A DNA stretch of 64,000 bases from an uncultured Marvinbryantia sp. (GCA_934394985.1 CAKRRF010000010.1:1-64000), one strand, 5' to 3'. Shown: positions 25,113 through 35,157, counted from the stretch's first letter. The notes: generated from the sequence alone by a model not told the origin. A program made the numbers and translations.

Positions 25113-27197
25113 TTAATTTTTAAAATACTCATCAATTCCATTTGCAATCCCCTCTGCCATAATATTCCAATTGTCAGCATCTGCTAATCTTGCCTCATCA
25201 ACACTGTCTGTAAGACATCCTAGCTTCATCAAGACTACTGGTATTTTGCTCCAATTTGTTCCTGGTTCATTATCCTTATACTGTATCCCAGCATTTTCAA
25301 AACCAGTTAATTTACAATAATTATATAAAATCTCATTACCAAGTGCATTACATTGTTCGTACATATATCCTACGTATGGATTGTCTGCTGTTGGAAGGTA
25401 TACCATTCCACCACGATTTTCACTGTTTGTTGCTTTTCTACAATAGATCTGGATCAATATATCAGCTCCAGATTCATTCGCTTGTAACGTTCGTTCCTGT
25501 ATTCCAGTTGGTGTATTGTTATCTTCCCGTAATAAAATCACATCATATCCTCGTTCCACTAGAATACTTTTCAAATCTTGTCCCACACCTAAATCTATAT
25601 CACATTCCCTTATTCCGGTATTCTTTCCAACAGCACCCGTACCGTTTTTTGCATATTCTGAGGCAAACATATCGACTATTTCTGAAGATCCTGGTCCGAT
25701 TGCAACTTTTTTTGTTATGTCCGGAACACATCCGGTATGTCCAGGATCTATTGCAACTGTATATCCATTTTTACTCTTTTCATACACGGCAGTTAGGCTT
25801 GTATCTTCTGATGGCATAATAAAATCATTGGTTTGTTGCTGCTCTGACAAACTTACTCCATTCTGATCTACCCATTTTATAAACGTCATTCCATCTACTT
25901 CATCCGCAGTTATTGAAACTCTCTCGCCTGCTGTATAGTTGCCGCTTCCCGATCCATTATTTACCGTCAACTGATACTTTGCTTCTGTAACTAGCGGTTC
26001 TGTTGCTTTCTGTGTCACTGGTTCTGTTGCCGCTACTTCCTCCACATCTTTTTCTGAGACAGATGCTGATGTCGCAGTCTCTACATTTTCCGTCACATCG
26101 CTCGTTGTTTCTATCTGCGCATTGTATACTATGGGTGTTGTTGGTTCCTTTTTCTGATTCATTCCAAATGCGATCCCAGTTAATACACATATACTAAGCG
26201 CTCCTGCGATTAACCACTTTCCTATTTTGAATCTTGGAGGTGGGTCTCCACCACCCGGGCCATCTCCTGTGTCTTCTCCACCATCGCCTGTCCATAACTT
26301 CTGCAAATCATTATGTAATTCGCTCATGGAAGCATATCTGTTTTCCGGCAGATACTCACAAGCTTTCAAAACGATTCGTTTCAGTTCTGCACTGCCATTT
26401 TGTGGTTCTGGAAAAGGTAGTCCCTGCATTCTCTTCATGAGAGCTTCTTCTCTAGAACTATAACTTATCTTCTCTGGTACAGGCGGATAAAATGGGAGTC
26501 TGTTATTGTTTAAAAAGCGATACAATACGATTCCAAGTGAATAAATATCTACCTGCTCATTGTATTTTTTCCCAAGGTAGACTTCCGGAGCCATATAACT
26601 CTCTGTTCCCTTTTTTGACAATCCACCTGTTGTTTTCTCAATAGTTCGTGCTATTCCAAAATCGCCTAATTTAAATCTTCCAAGTGAATCTACAAATATA
26701 TTTTCTGGCTTAACATCTCTATGAATTAAGCCATGTTCTCTTGCATAAGCCAATGCGCTGCTGATCTCACATCCCAATCTCACAACGCTTTCTTCCGTCA
26801 TAGTATGATTCAACTGCCATTCTGTAAGAGAGGTAAGAAGTTCCATTTTGATCAGTATATCCCAGCCAATTCCATCTTCATGGGGAATGACACAATGATC
26901 CTCATATGTGATGATGTTCGGATGTTCTTTCAATGAAACCATAACTTCTATTTCATGAAGAATCTCATCCACAAACTCCTGAAAATAGCCGGTTACTGAC
27001 TCCTCATCCATGCCTTCGCTCATCACCGCCTGAATATCTGACTCTGTTTTCGGTATATGTATCACCTTCAGTGCTGATTTAATGGATGATCCAAATCCAT
27101 TCTTCTCAATTTCATAAACCTTGCCGGTTGCTCCTTCTCCAAGCTCTTTTGTAATCACCCAGTCATTAAAAACGACGCTTCCTATTCTGTATTCCAT
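25113..27197 (-). CDS. Hanks-type Ser/Thr kinase with InlB repeat and inactivated amidase ectodomain
   Basis: A 694-residue receptor-like kinase. The kinase domain (1-300) is complete: glycine loop GEGATGKV at 20-27, Lys44, HRDVKPEN at 159-166, DFG at 179-181, APE at 203-205. One membrane segment is near 330-350. Outside are an InlB-like repeat (about 405-475) and an Amidase_3-like domain (480-694). The first zinc His (DPGHTG) and Glu (RECDIDL) remain, but the usual H-x-N is YCRK and the last catalytic Glu is Lys (VLMKLGC), so it should bind rather than cut peptidoglycan. Last of four kinase genes after the T7SS genes. Confidence 0.92.
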   Translation of the reverse strand: MEYRIGSVVFNDWVITKELGEGATGKVYEIEKNGFGSSIKSALKVIHIPKTESDIQAVMSEGMDEESVTGYFQEFVDEILHEIEVMVSLKEHPNIITYEDHCVIPHEDGIGWDILIKMELLTSLTEWQLNHTMTEESVVRLGCEISSALAYAREHGLIHRDVKPENIFVDSLGRFKLGDFGIARTIEKTTGGLSKKGTESYMAPEVYLGKKYNEQVDIYSLGIVLYRFLNNNRLPFYPPVPEKISYSSREEALMKRMQGLPFPEPQNGSAELKRIVLKACEYLPENRYASMSELHNDLQKLWTGDGGEDTGDGPGGGDPPPRFKIGKWLIAGALSICVLTGIAFGMNQKKEPTTPIVYNAQIETTSDVTENVETATSASVSEKDVEEVAATEPVTQKATEPLVTEAKYQLTVNNGSGSGNYTAGERVSITADEVDGMTFIKWVDQNGVSLSEQQQTNDFIMPSEDTSLTAVYEKSKNGYTVAIDPGHTGCVPDITKKVAIGPGSSEIVDMFASEYAKNGTGAVGKNTGIRECDIDLGVGQDLKSILVERGYDVILLREDNNTPTGIQERTLQANESGADILIQIYCRKATNSENRGGMVYLPTADNPYVGYMYEQCNALGNEILYNYCKLTGFENAGIQYKDNEPGTNWSKIPVVLMKLGCLTDSVDEARLADADNWNIMAEGIANGIDEYFKN

Positions 27198-27224
27198 GAT
27201 ATACCTCTTTTCGATATGCCTTAT

Positions 27225-27824
27225 TTACTCTGTTTCTATCTCCCCTTTTATAATTATCTCATTGTTTTCTAAAAGGAAATCCATCACTTTATTGCATAAT
27301 ACACGTAGCGGAATTGCATCTGGATCATAATCCACAAACAATTCTCCAATTTCTCCATCACAATCCCCCATCAACACGTCATAGCATTCATCGAATATTT
27401 CATATTTGCTGACTGTAATATCTTCTTTGTCAGCAATAGCCAGAGCAATTAATTTTTCATAAATATCATCCTCATACCAGTCAAGCGCCAAATCCCAATA
27501 TATTTCCTCTTCGTCCTCCTTAATTTCTTCATCCTTAATAACAGCATTATTTTCTATTTTTTTCAAAATTTCATCTTCGGCCTGAATTTCATTCTCGGCC
27601 TCGATTGTCAATCCTGTATACTCATTGATCTGAACATATTTTGATGCTTTAGTTGGGAATATATATATATCATCATCATTTAAATACTTATCATAAAAAT
27701 CTGTCCCCAAATACTCATTCCCGTTAAAAAAATCATATTTATCATTCTCGGCATATACAACTACATTCCATCCGTATAAACATGTTATTATACAACTTCC
27801 AATCACAATCCATTTTTTTCTCAT
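27225..27824 (-). CDS. Secreted acidic protein between kinase genes
   Basis: A 199-residue protein with a hydrophobic N-end (IVIGSCIITCLYGWNVVVYA), which could be a signal peptide or anchor, followed by a strongly acidic body (EEIKEDEEEIYWDLALDWYE). The family is not recognised. Its AAGGAG site overlaps the stop codon of the upstream kinase, so the two are translationally linked, and the next kinase starts 28 bases after its end. It may be a dedicated partner of one of the kinases; this is inference from position. Confidence 0.7.
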   Translation of the reverse strand: MRKKWIVIGSCIITCLYGWNVVVYAENDKYDFFNGNEYLGTDFYDKYLNDDDIYIFPTKASKYVQINEYTGLTIEAENEIQAEDEILKKIENNAVIKDEEIKEDEEEIYWDLALDWYEDDIYEKLIALAIADKEDITVSKYEIFDECYDVLMGDCDGEIGELFVDYDPDAIPLRVLCNKVMDFLLENNEIIIKGEIETE

Positions 27825-27830
27825 TTCTTC

Positions 27831-30173
27831 TTACTCCTTCCATCTGCTGGCTGTTAATGAAATTGCTCGTTTTTCCTCTTGTTTATCCCACAAATAAAGG
27901 ACACTTCCGGCCGGATCTATCAGTTCCCCAGATCCCCCTTCTCCAAAAGCAAGATAGTCTCTTGCATTTTCGGAATCTTCCGGAGTTATTCCATACAGAC
28001 AATATTCACTCTCTTCTCCAATGATTAATATTCTCTGAATAACTGCCTGTTGCAAATTCTCTCCTGTTTTTTTCGCTTCAAATTTGATTCCATCTTTTTC
28101 AGCTACTACAGTCTGATCATCTTTTTCATAAACGTTCAAATCTGGTATATCTGATACAACTTTATCTATACTGCATTTCATATACTGAAAAACTTCCGTT
28201 TTATATGGATGTAATGACTCTCTGAGTACTGAAGCATTTATTCTCAATGTCTCCAGTTCTTTCCAATCTCCCACACCTTCAGCATTTTCTTCATAAACAG
28301 AATCTTTCTCCAATGTTACAAATCTATCCACTCCATTATAAAAGACTCCTGTCTCCAATTTAGAAAATCCATTTTCAAGCAACTGACTTTCAGCTTCTTC
28401 TTCGCTCATCTGAATTCTTACACCGCATAGTTCATATTTTGTACTATTATTTCCTAACCATATACTTGAAATCATTTCTTCATTATTTTCAGAATGCATG
28501 CTTTCAAATCGATAATCGTCGTAAATAAAATAATTCACACACATAGACCAGTCTTCTCTTATCGGTTCTCCAAATACTTCTTTTATTTCATCAACTGTGC
28601 AATTCAAATATTGGGAGAGTTCTACCCTTTTCTCCTCTGTCTCATCACTTTCCGTTGCTTTCTCATATTCATCCGTACTATAAACCACACAATCAGTGTC
28701 TCCTCCATACACCGCTGCTATTTGTACATCTTCTTCTGGCATTACAATTTCCATTGTCTCTTTTCCTGCATCTGAATGCTCTATGTCATCTGCTATTTCC
28801 CATCCAAAAAAAGGTTCCACATGTTTATCTACATCTGCTGTTACTTCAATCTTTTCTCCAGCCTCATATTTTCCACTTCCTGTTCCACCCTCTACTGTTA
28901 ATTCATACTGCTTGTTCTCATATTTTGCTGCTATCTGAACATCGTTCTTTGGCATCACAATTTTCATTGTTTCTTTTGTTTCATCCGAATGCTCTATACT
29001 ATCTGGCACATCCCATTTTGAAAAAAACTGCCCCTCTTTTGTCCTTTCCGCTACAACTTCTACTTCTTCGCCTGCTTTATATTCTCCACTTCCATTTCCA
29101 TCTTTTACGGTTACTTCATATCTCTTAGTTTTCACATGAAAAACTCCAATTACAGTCACAAATGCAACAACTAATATTAATGCTCCAAAAATCCCTATTT
29201 TCCACCTTTTTCTAGGTTTAAGTGTTTTCGATGGAAGCGGAGTAACTACAATCGTTCCCAGTGGATTGCCCACATTTTGCAGGGCATTATGTAATTCACT
29301 CATACTTGAATAGCGATTTTCCGGGAGATACTCACATGCCTTTAATACTACTGTCTTCAATTCCGTACTGCCATTTGCAGGTTCTGGAATCGGTAATCCC
29401 TGGATTCTTTTCACTAAGGCATTTTCTCTGTCGCTATATGTGAGCTTTTCTGTTATTGGAGGATAAAATGGCAGACGATTATTGTTCAGGAATCTGTACA
29501 ATACCACTCCCAGCGAATAGATATCTACCTGCGCATCATATTTTTTTCCAAGATAAACCTCTGGTGCCATATAACTCTCGGTTCCTTTTTTCGATAATCC
29601 GCCGGTGGTTTTCTCTATTGTTCTTGCGATTCCGAAATCTCCCAATTTGAACTTTCCAAAAGAATCCACAAAGATATTTTCTGGCTTTACATCTCGGTGA
29701 ATTAGATCATGATCTGCTGCATAGGAAAGCGCACTACTGATCTCACATCCCAGTCGCACAATTTCTTTTTCATTCATCGGATGATCCATCTGCCATTCCT
29801 GAAGTGGAGTAAGCAGTTCCATTTTTATCAGGATATCCCAGCCTATTCCCTCTTCATGAGTTGTTACACAGTGATCTTCATAAGTAACAATATTCGGATG
29901 TTCTTTTAACGAAACCATGATCTTGATTTCATGAAGAATCTCGTCCACAAATTCTTTAAAATAATCCGTTACATCATCCTCTGTCATTCCCTCACTCATA
30001 ACTGCTTTTACATCAGACGGTGATTTCGGAATTCTGATTACTTTTAATGCAGACCGTATTTCTTCTCCATATCCATTCTTTTTGATTTCATAGACATGAC
30101 CTGTCGCTCCCTGACCGATTTCCCTCGTTATAATCCAATCATTAAAAACTGCCATTCCTATTGTATATTCCAT
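27831..30173 (-). CDS. Hanks-type Ser/Thr kinase with two InlB repeats and a C-terminal sensor-like domain
   Basis: A 780-residue receptor-like kinase. The kinase domain has GQGATGHV, the VAIK-type Lys in RSALKVIRI, HRDVKPEN, GDFG and APE, all intact. One membrane segment (IFGALILVVAFVTVIGVFHV) follows. The ectodomain starts with two tandem InlB-like repeats of about 70 residues (EVTVKDGNGSGEYKAGEEVE and ELTVEGGTGSGKYEAGEKIE), then an acidic C-terminal domain with two similar halves (LNCTVDEIKEVFGEPI and MKCSIDKVVSDIPDLNV). The start at 30173 matches the MEY-x-x-G opening of its paralogues. Confidence 0.92.
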   Translation of the reverse strand: MEYTIGMAVFNDWIITREIGQGATGHVYEIKKNGYGEEIRSALKVIRIPKSPSDVKAVMSEGMTEDDVTDYFKEFVDEILHEIKIMVSLKEHPNIVTYEDHCVTTHEEGIGWDILIKMELLTPLQEWQMDHPMNEKEIVRLGCEISSALSYAADHDLIHRDVKPENIFVDSFGKFKLGDFGIARTIEKTTGGLSKKGTESYMAPEVYLGKKYDAQVDIYSLGVVLYRFLNNNRLPFYPPITEKLTYSDRENALVKRIQGLPIPEPANGSTELKTVVLKACEYLPENRYSSMSELHNALQNVGNPLGTIVVTPLPSKTLKPRKRWKIGIFGALILVVAFVTVIGVFHVKTKRYEVTVKDGNGSGEYKAGEEVEVVAERTKEGQFFSKWDVPDSIEHSDETKETMKIVMPKNDVQIAAKYENKQYELTVEGGTGSGKYEAGEKIEVTADVDKHVEPFFGWEIADDIEHSDAGKETMEIVMPEEDVQIAAVYGGDTDCVVYSTDEYEKATESDETEEKRVELSQYLNCTVDEIKEVFGEPIREDWSMCVNYFIYDDYRFESMHSENNEEMISSIWLGNNSTKYELCGVRIQMSEEEAESQLLENGFSKLETGVFYNGVDRFVTLEKDSVYEENAEGVGDWKELETLRINASVLRESLHPYKTEVFQYMKCSIDKVVSDIPDLNVYEKDDQTVVAEKDGIKFEAKKTGENLQQAVIQRILIIGEESEYCLYGITPEDSENARDYLAFGEGGSGELIDPAGSVLYLWDKQEEKRAISLTASRWKE

Positions 30174-30273
30174 AACACATATCCACCCACTCATAGCAAA
30201 GTTTTATTTAAACCAAACTCTCATCTTTATTTATTCACTGAAAATAATATTTAATCTCGTGATGAAAGTTCAC

Positions 30274-30396
30274 TCATCTAACATGGAATTTCCAGAACCT
30301 GCCATCTACTGTTAGCCCTGCACCATTCACTTTTGCTGCATTCACAGAAAACATTATTCCTAATGTCATAGCTACTATTGTACTTTTCTTATTCAT
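30274..30396 (-). CDS. Possible 40-residue secreted peptide
   Basis: A short frame beginning MNKKSTIVAMTLGIMFSVNA, which reads as a signal peptide, followed by about 20 residues ending DGRFWKFHVR. It lies 88 bases downstream of the DUF6273-type kinase gene. The ribosome site is weak (AGGAAA is 15 bases away). It may be a small exported peptide or the leftover 5' end of a larger secreted-protein gene. The rest of 30177-30483 shows nothing else. Confidence 0.35.
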   Translation of the reverse strand: MNKKSTIVAMTLGIMFSVNAAKVNGAGLTVDGRFWKFHVR

Positions 30397-30483
30397 AATC
30401 ACTTTTCACAATTTCCTCATCCATTTTGTTCTGTCTATCACTAATTTTGTATTTTTTCATCTGTGATAATCTTTTATGATATT

Positions 30484-32715
30484 TTACATGTGATATATGT
30501 ATTTCTGCTCAATTTGGCCACTATTTAATAGCATTCTCATTTTTACAAATATCATTGGACTAACAGCACCGTAAGACGTATTAGACTGACACTCTTCTAT
30601 AGAATCATTGATAACTCTCATTGCTTCATTTTCCTCTCCTCTGATCCAATACCATCCATATTCATCCTTACTCCCAAGTCCTGTATCACATGCTCCAACA
30701 CTGCCTCCCTCTGCAACATAGTTCGTATTCATATGTCTCCAAAATCCTATTATCTCTTTATCAATATCTTTTACTGACGGTATGGTTACTAATTCTCCGC
30801 TTTCTGTTCCAGATATCATATAGGCCTGTTGCTGTTCTGGAAATGCTGTTTGTAAAAAATCTGAGTTTAACCAATTTCTTAAATTGCTGTTCTCCCAACT
30901 AACATTCTCTTCCGTATCATACTGACGTACATCCAGATTCGAATTTGTAACCATTTGCGCATAGATATCTCCATCTATTTCTACATATTTCAGAATTCTC
31001 CATACTATTGGAAGTTTTATATTTCCTGTACTACTTGACTGCGGATAAACACCGAATTTAACAGTTTCATATTCATAATTTCCATTATTGTCATAATGAG
31101 GTTTTACATATTCAGATTCATAATTTGTGCCATCTCCCTTTGGCGTTGTTTTTATAACACTTCCATTTTCTGTTAATTTTAGAAAATTTTCATCTTTCAC
31201 AAAGTTAACTAATATATGTACATCTCCTGCTGGCATATCAAAAGTAAATGGAAGCCGATAATCTGCTGGCTCCCCCTTCCTTGTTTCAGAACTTATAGTA
31301 CAACTCTCAAATATATAACCTATTGGAGCATACCACGCTGTTATTGTTACTTTTTCTCCTTCTGTATATGCATACTGACCATTTTCTAACCCGCACGTCA
31401 CTGTAGAATTTTCCTGTACTACTCCGTCAAGCGCCGTATCAACCGTGATATAATACTCTTTGCTTTGTTTTTCCCTTTCTGTCGTTTCTGCTTCAGTTGT
31501 ATCCAACTGAGAATATCCACCATTATCGGCATTCCTCGGTAGTAAATATGATATTCCAAATAATACTGCATCTGCCACTAACCAAATAGATACCAGTTTT
31601 ATTGCTGTAAGGAATACCTTCTTGATCGTTAATCTTGATCTTTTTTTCGATGTGTCTCTTTGTCCACAGGTCTTCTGTTTCTCTGTCCTTATGGGATCTT
31701 TTTTCTTTCTACTCTGTTCTTTGTAATTTACCCCTGTCGTCTCCTGAACTCTCGGCTTTTCTTCTTCTCCCTTCCTATACCCTGACCATTCTGAATCCGT
31801 TCTTTTCTTCTCACACTGTTGCAAGTCATTGAACAGTTCATTCATAGTCTGGTAACGGTCATCTGGCAGATATTGACATGCTTTTAATACAATTCTCTTT
31901 ATTTCCGCACTACCATTTACAGGTTCTGGAACTGGAAAACCCTGGATTCTCTTCAGCAGGGCTGTTTCTCTGTCACTATATGTAATCTTTTCTGTTATCG
32001 GTGGATAAAACGGTAAGCGATTGTCATTTAAGAATCTGTACAGGACTATTCCAAGGGAATAAATATCTACCTGTGTGTTATATTGTTTTCCTAGATAAAC
32101 TTCCGGTGCCATGTAACTTTCTGTTCCTTTTTTCGACAATCCACCAGTAGTTTTCTCTATAGTTCTGGCTATTCCGAAGTCTCCCAGCTTAAATCTTCCC
32201 ATGGAATCTACAAAAATATTCTCTGGTTTGACATCACGATGAATCAGATGGTGATCTGCTGCATAAGCTAATGCACTGCTAATCTCACATCCCAGTCGTA
32301 CAATCTCATTTTCATCCATTGAATGATCCATCTGCCATTCCTGAATCGGAATAAGCAATTCCATTTTAATCAGGATATCCCAGCCTATTTCATCTTCATG
32401 TGTTATGACACAATGATCCTCATAAGTCACAATATTGGGATGGTCTTTTAAAGAAACCATGATCTTGATTTCACGCAGAATCTCGTCCACAAATTCCTTA
32501 AAATAATCCGTCACATCATCCTCTGTCATACCCTCACTCATAACTGCTTTTACATCAGATGGCGATTTCGGAATTCTGATCACTTTTAATGCAGACCGTA
32601 TTTCTTTCCCATGTCCATTCTTTTTAATTTCATAGACATGACCTGTCGCTCCTTGACCGATTTCCTGTACTATAATCCAATCATTAAAGACTGCAGCTCC
32701 TGTTATATATTCCAT
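30484..32715 (-). CDS. Hanks-type Ser/Thr kinase with DUF6273-like ectodomain
   Basis: A 743-residue receptor-like kinase. The kinase motifs GQGATGHV, HRDVKPEN, GDFG and APE are intact. A basic linker (KKKDPIRTEKQKTCGQRD) leads to a membrane segment (AIKLVSIWLVADAVLFGISY). Outside are an InlB-like stretch (TCGLENGQYAYTEGEKVT) and a C-terminal domain with FGVYPQSS, LPIVWRILKYV and WENSNLRNWLNSDFLQTAF, the pattern of DUF6273. In other proteins DUF6273 is found on secreted or surface polypeptides; ligand unknown. Second of the four-kinase array; start follows the MEY opening shared with paralogues. Confidence 0.9.
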   Translation of the reverse strand: MEYITGAAVFNDWIIVQEIGQGATGHVYEIKKNGHGKEIRSALKVIRIPKSPSDVKAVMSEGMTEDDVTDYFKEFVDEILREIKIMVSLKDHPNIVTYEDHCVITHEDEIGWDILIKMELLIPIQEWQMDHSMDENEIVRLGCEISSALAYAADHHLIHRDVKPENIFVDSMGRFKLGDFGIARTIEKTTGGLSKKGTESYMAPEVYLGKQYNTQVDIYSLGIVLYRFLNDNRLPFYPPITEKITYSDRETALLKRIQGFPVPEPVNGSAEIKRIVLKACQYLPDDRYQTMNELFNDLQQCEKKRTDSEWSGYRKGEEEKPRVQETTGVNYKEQSRKKKDPIRTEKQKTCGQRDTSKKRSRLTIKKVFLTAIKLVSIWLVADAVLFGISYLLPRNADNGGYSQLDTTEAETTEREKQSKEYYITVDTALDGVVQENSTVTCGLENGQYAYTEGEKVTITAWYAPIGYIFESCTISSETRKGEPADYRLPFTFDMPAGDVHILVNFVKDENFLKLTENGSVIKTTPKGDGTNYESEYVKPHYDNNGNYEYETVKFGVYPQSSSTGNIKLPIVWRILKYVEIDGDIYAQMVTNSNLDVRQYDTEENVSWENSNLRNWLNSDFLQTAFPEQQQAYMISGTESGELVTIPSVKDIDKEIIGFWRHMNTNYVAEGGSVGACDTGLGSKDEYGWYWIRGEENEAMRVINDSIEECQSNTSYGAVSPMIFVKMRMLLNSGQIEQKYIYHM

Positions 32716-32811
32716 TGTCACTTATCATGTACTCCCTGAATATTTCTCTTATCTAATAATTAAAATGTTCTACCCAGTATTATCACTTTTTACTGTATAA
32801 TTTTGCTTCGT

Positions 32812-35130
32812 TTATTCAACTAATCTTGCATATTTCAAAGAAAACCAGCACGGTTGTCCGTCTATTTCTGTGTATCCCCAGTTTCCACTTCTCTTTTTTG
32901 TCAGAACTGTTGCTCCACGATATAATGTTCCAATTCTCTCTGAATCTTCGGATGGTTCTTTTCTTAATGCAATTTCAGCTATTATAGAATACTCATGTTT
33001 CTCTTCCAGTTTACCTGTTTCCATCTTAGATAAATAATCCATGTTAACCCAACCAGATATACCATCGACCACTGTATATCCCCAATTATTACTATACTCT
33101 TCTATATATACCTGAGTTCCCCTTGTTAACCATGTCCGCGCTTCTGCATTTTCTGCCGGTTCTAACCTAATGGCTATGCGGATATCCTGATTATCAGCCT
33201 TTACATAATACCAATCGCCATTTTTTACATAATTCCCTATTTGTTTTTTTGCATGAAACATGTTGAAAACACTATCAAGACTCCCCGCCTCTCCCTGCAT
33301 GTAAAACAATATGCCACATGATACTACCACTGCCAATATACAGGTTATCACCACCTTCCTCACCTTAAATTTTTCGTTTTTTTTCGATGTGTCTTTTTGC
33401 TTTTTTGTATGTAAGGCTTCTTGTTTATCTACTATTATAGGCTCTGTATATTCTTCCTGAATTCCGGAAAAGATAAATTCTACTTTTGTCATACAAAAAT
33501 TTTCTCTAAATTCGAATGTGATTATAACCTCTCCATTTTCAAATTCACAATTAGATGTAACTGTAACATCATACTTATTTACCGTAACATTTTGCTCAAG
33601 TATTTGCTTATATGTACCATAATGCACCTTTATATTTCTTTTCCATGTATCAATGGCAGATTCTACTATTTCCCCCGATTGTCTCAATTCCGGAATGATA
33701 TTTACAATTTCTTCCTTTTGATTACCAGCTGCCACCATTTCTATCACTTGCTTTGCACAATTCATCATTGTGTGTATAGCTGAATCGCTAATCTCATTGT
33801 TTCCAGATCGTTTTTTCTGAAAATATCTGCTATTTATTAACTTGTTTGACACAAAACACAGTATTATAAACGCTGCAACTGCCAATGCCATTTCTTTCAC
33901 TGTCTCATTATCTAATTGTATGATACTGTGTAATAGAAACCCATAAGCTACAACTCCTGCCAATATACAGGTTATCAGCACCTTCTTTGCAGTAAATTTT
34001 CCGTGTTTTTTCGATATGCCTTTTTGCTTTTTTGTATGTAACGCTTCTTGTTTATCTTCTTTTATTGGCTCTGCATATTCTTCTTGAATTCTGGAAACAA
34101 CTGCATCTCCGTTTTCTTCTTTTTGATTCTGTTTTGGTGGATTCTTTTCTTCCGTTTTCTGAATTTTCTGTTGCTGCTCTTCCGATTTCTGATATGCTGT
34201 CCATTTTGATTCGTTTCCTGTGCTATTACACTGTTGCAGGTCATTGAATAATTCGTTCATAGTGGCATAGCGTTTCTCTGGCAAATACTGACATGCTTTT
34301 TGAACAATTCGTTTTATCTCTGTACTGCCATTCTTGGGTTCCGGAAGTTCCATTCCACTCATTCGTTTTATTATGGCAGTTTCTCTGTCACTGTATTTGA
34401 TCACTTGAGGTGCAGGTGGATAAAAAGGCAGTCTGTTTTCATTTAAAAAGCGATACAATACAATTCCCAGAGAATAGATATCTACCTGTCTGCTATATGG
34501 ATTCCCATGGTAGACTTCCGGCGCCATGTAGCTTTCGGTTCCTTTTTTCGATAACCCACCTGTCGTTTTCTCTATAGTTCTGGCGATACCAAAATCTCCT
34601 AATTTGAACTTCCCAGCTTCGTTTACAAAAATATTTTCCGGCTTAACATCCCGGTGTATCAGATCATGCTCTGCTGCATAAGCCAGCGCACTGCTGATTT
34701 CTTTACCTAAACGAATCACTGTCTGCTCATCCATCTGATGAGTTCCCTGCCATTCAGACAATGGGGTGAGAAGTTCCATTTTTATCAGAACATCCCACCC
34801 AACTTCCGATTCATGTGGAACGACACAGTGATCTTCGTAAGACACTATATTAGGATGTTCCTTTAATGACACCATAATTCGAACTTCACGAAGAATTTCA
34901 TCTACAAATTCCCGGAAATAATCCTCCACGGATTCCATCGTCATCCCTTCATTGCGCACCGCCTGGATATCTGACGGTGACTTTGGAATGCGAATCACTT
35001 TCAATGCAGATTTCACCGTAATCCCATATCCGCTCTTTTCAATTTCAAATACCTTTCCGGTTGCTCCCTGTCCTATCTCTCTGGTAATGATCCAGTCATT
35101 AAAAACCACACTTCCTGTTATATACTCCAT
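32812..35130 (-). CDS. Hanks-type Ser/Thr kinase with double SH3-like ectodomain and an internal duplication
   Basis: A 772-residue receptor-like kinase. The kinase domain is intact (GQGATGKV, HRDVKPEN, GDFG, APE). Three membrane segments follow instead of one: near residues 385-410, 420-440 and about 605-625. The first and third belong to a duplicated block (EYAEPIKEDKQEALHTKKQK and EYTEPIIVDKQEALHTKKQK, each followed by ITCILA-V). The C-terminus has two SH3-like domains (NNWGYTVVDGISGWVNM, NWGYTEIDGQPCWF). SH3-like domains commonly bind peptidoglycan. First of four kinases, 28 bases after the TPR gene. Confidence 0.9.
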   Translation of the reverse strand: MEYITGSVVFNDWIITREIGQGATGKVFEIEKSGYGITVKSALKVIRIPKSPSDIQAVRNEGMTMESVEDYFREFVDEILREVRIMVSLKEHPNIVSYEDHCVVPHESEVGWDVLIKMELLTPLSEWQGTHQMDEQTVIRLGKEISSALAYAAEHDLIHRDVKPENIFVNEAGKFKLGDFGIARTIEKTTGGLSKKGTESYMAPEVYHGNPYSRQVDIYSLGIVLYRFLNENRLPFYPPAPQVIKYSDRETAIIKRMSGMELPEPKNGSTEIKRIVQKACQYLPEKRYATMNELFNDLQQCNSTGNESKWTAYQKSEEQQQKIQKTEEKNPPKQNQKEENGDAVVSRIQEEYAEPIKEDKQEALHTKKQKGISKKHGKFTAKKVLITCILAGVVAYGFLLHSIIQLDNETVKEMALAVAAFIILCFVSNKLINSRYFQKKRSGNNEISDSAIHTMMNCAKQVIEMVAAGNQKEEIVNIIPELRQSGEIVESAIDTWKRNIKVHYGTYKQILEQNVTVNKYDVTVTSNCEFENGEVIITFEFRENFCMTKVEFIFSGIQEEYTEPIIVDKQEALHTKKQKDTSKKNEKFKVRKVVITCILAVVVSCGILFYMQGEAGSLDSVFNMFHAKKQIGNYVKNGDWYYVKADNQDIRIAIRLEPAENAEARTWLTRGTQVYIEEYSNNWGYTVVDGISGWVNMDYLSKMETGKLEEKHEYSIIAEIALRKEPSEDSERIGTLYRGATVLTKKRSGNWGYTEIDGQPCWFSLKYARLVE

Positions 35131-35157
35131 CTTTCCACACCATATCACATTGTTTTG

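Noticed and set aside
25070-25180. Longer N-terminus for the 24413 secreted protein
   Set aside because: It would overlap the kinase gene and precede the AGGAGG site and signal peptide, so the start at 25069 was used.
25113-25700. Active N-acetylmuramoyl-L-alanine amidase annotation for the kinase C-terminus
   Set aside because: The H-x-N and final Glu expected for catalysis are replaced, so an active-enzyme label is not supported.
28655-29128. Plus-strand Leu/His/Phe-rich frame inside a kinase gene
   Set aside because: Composition is what the reverse of a Glu/Lys-rich coding region gives; no start signal.
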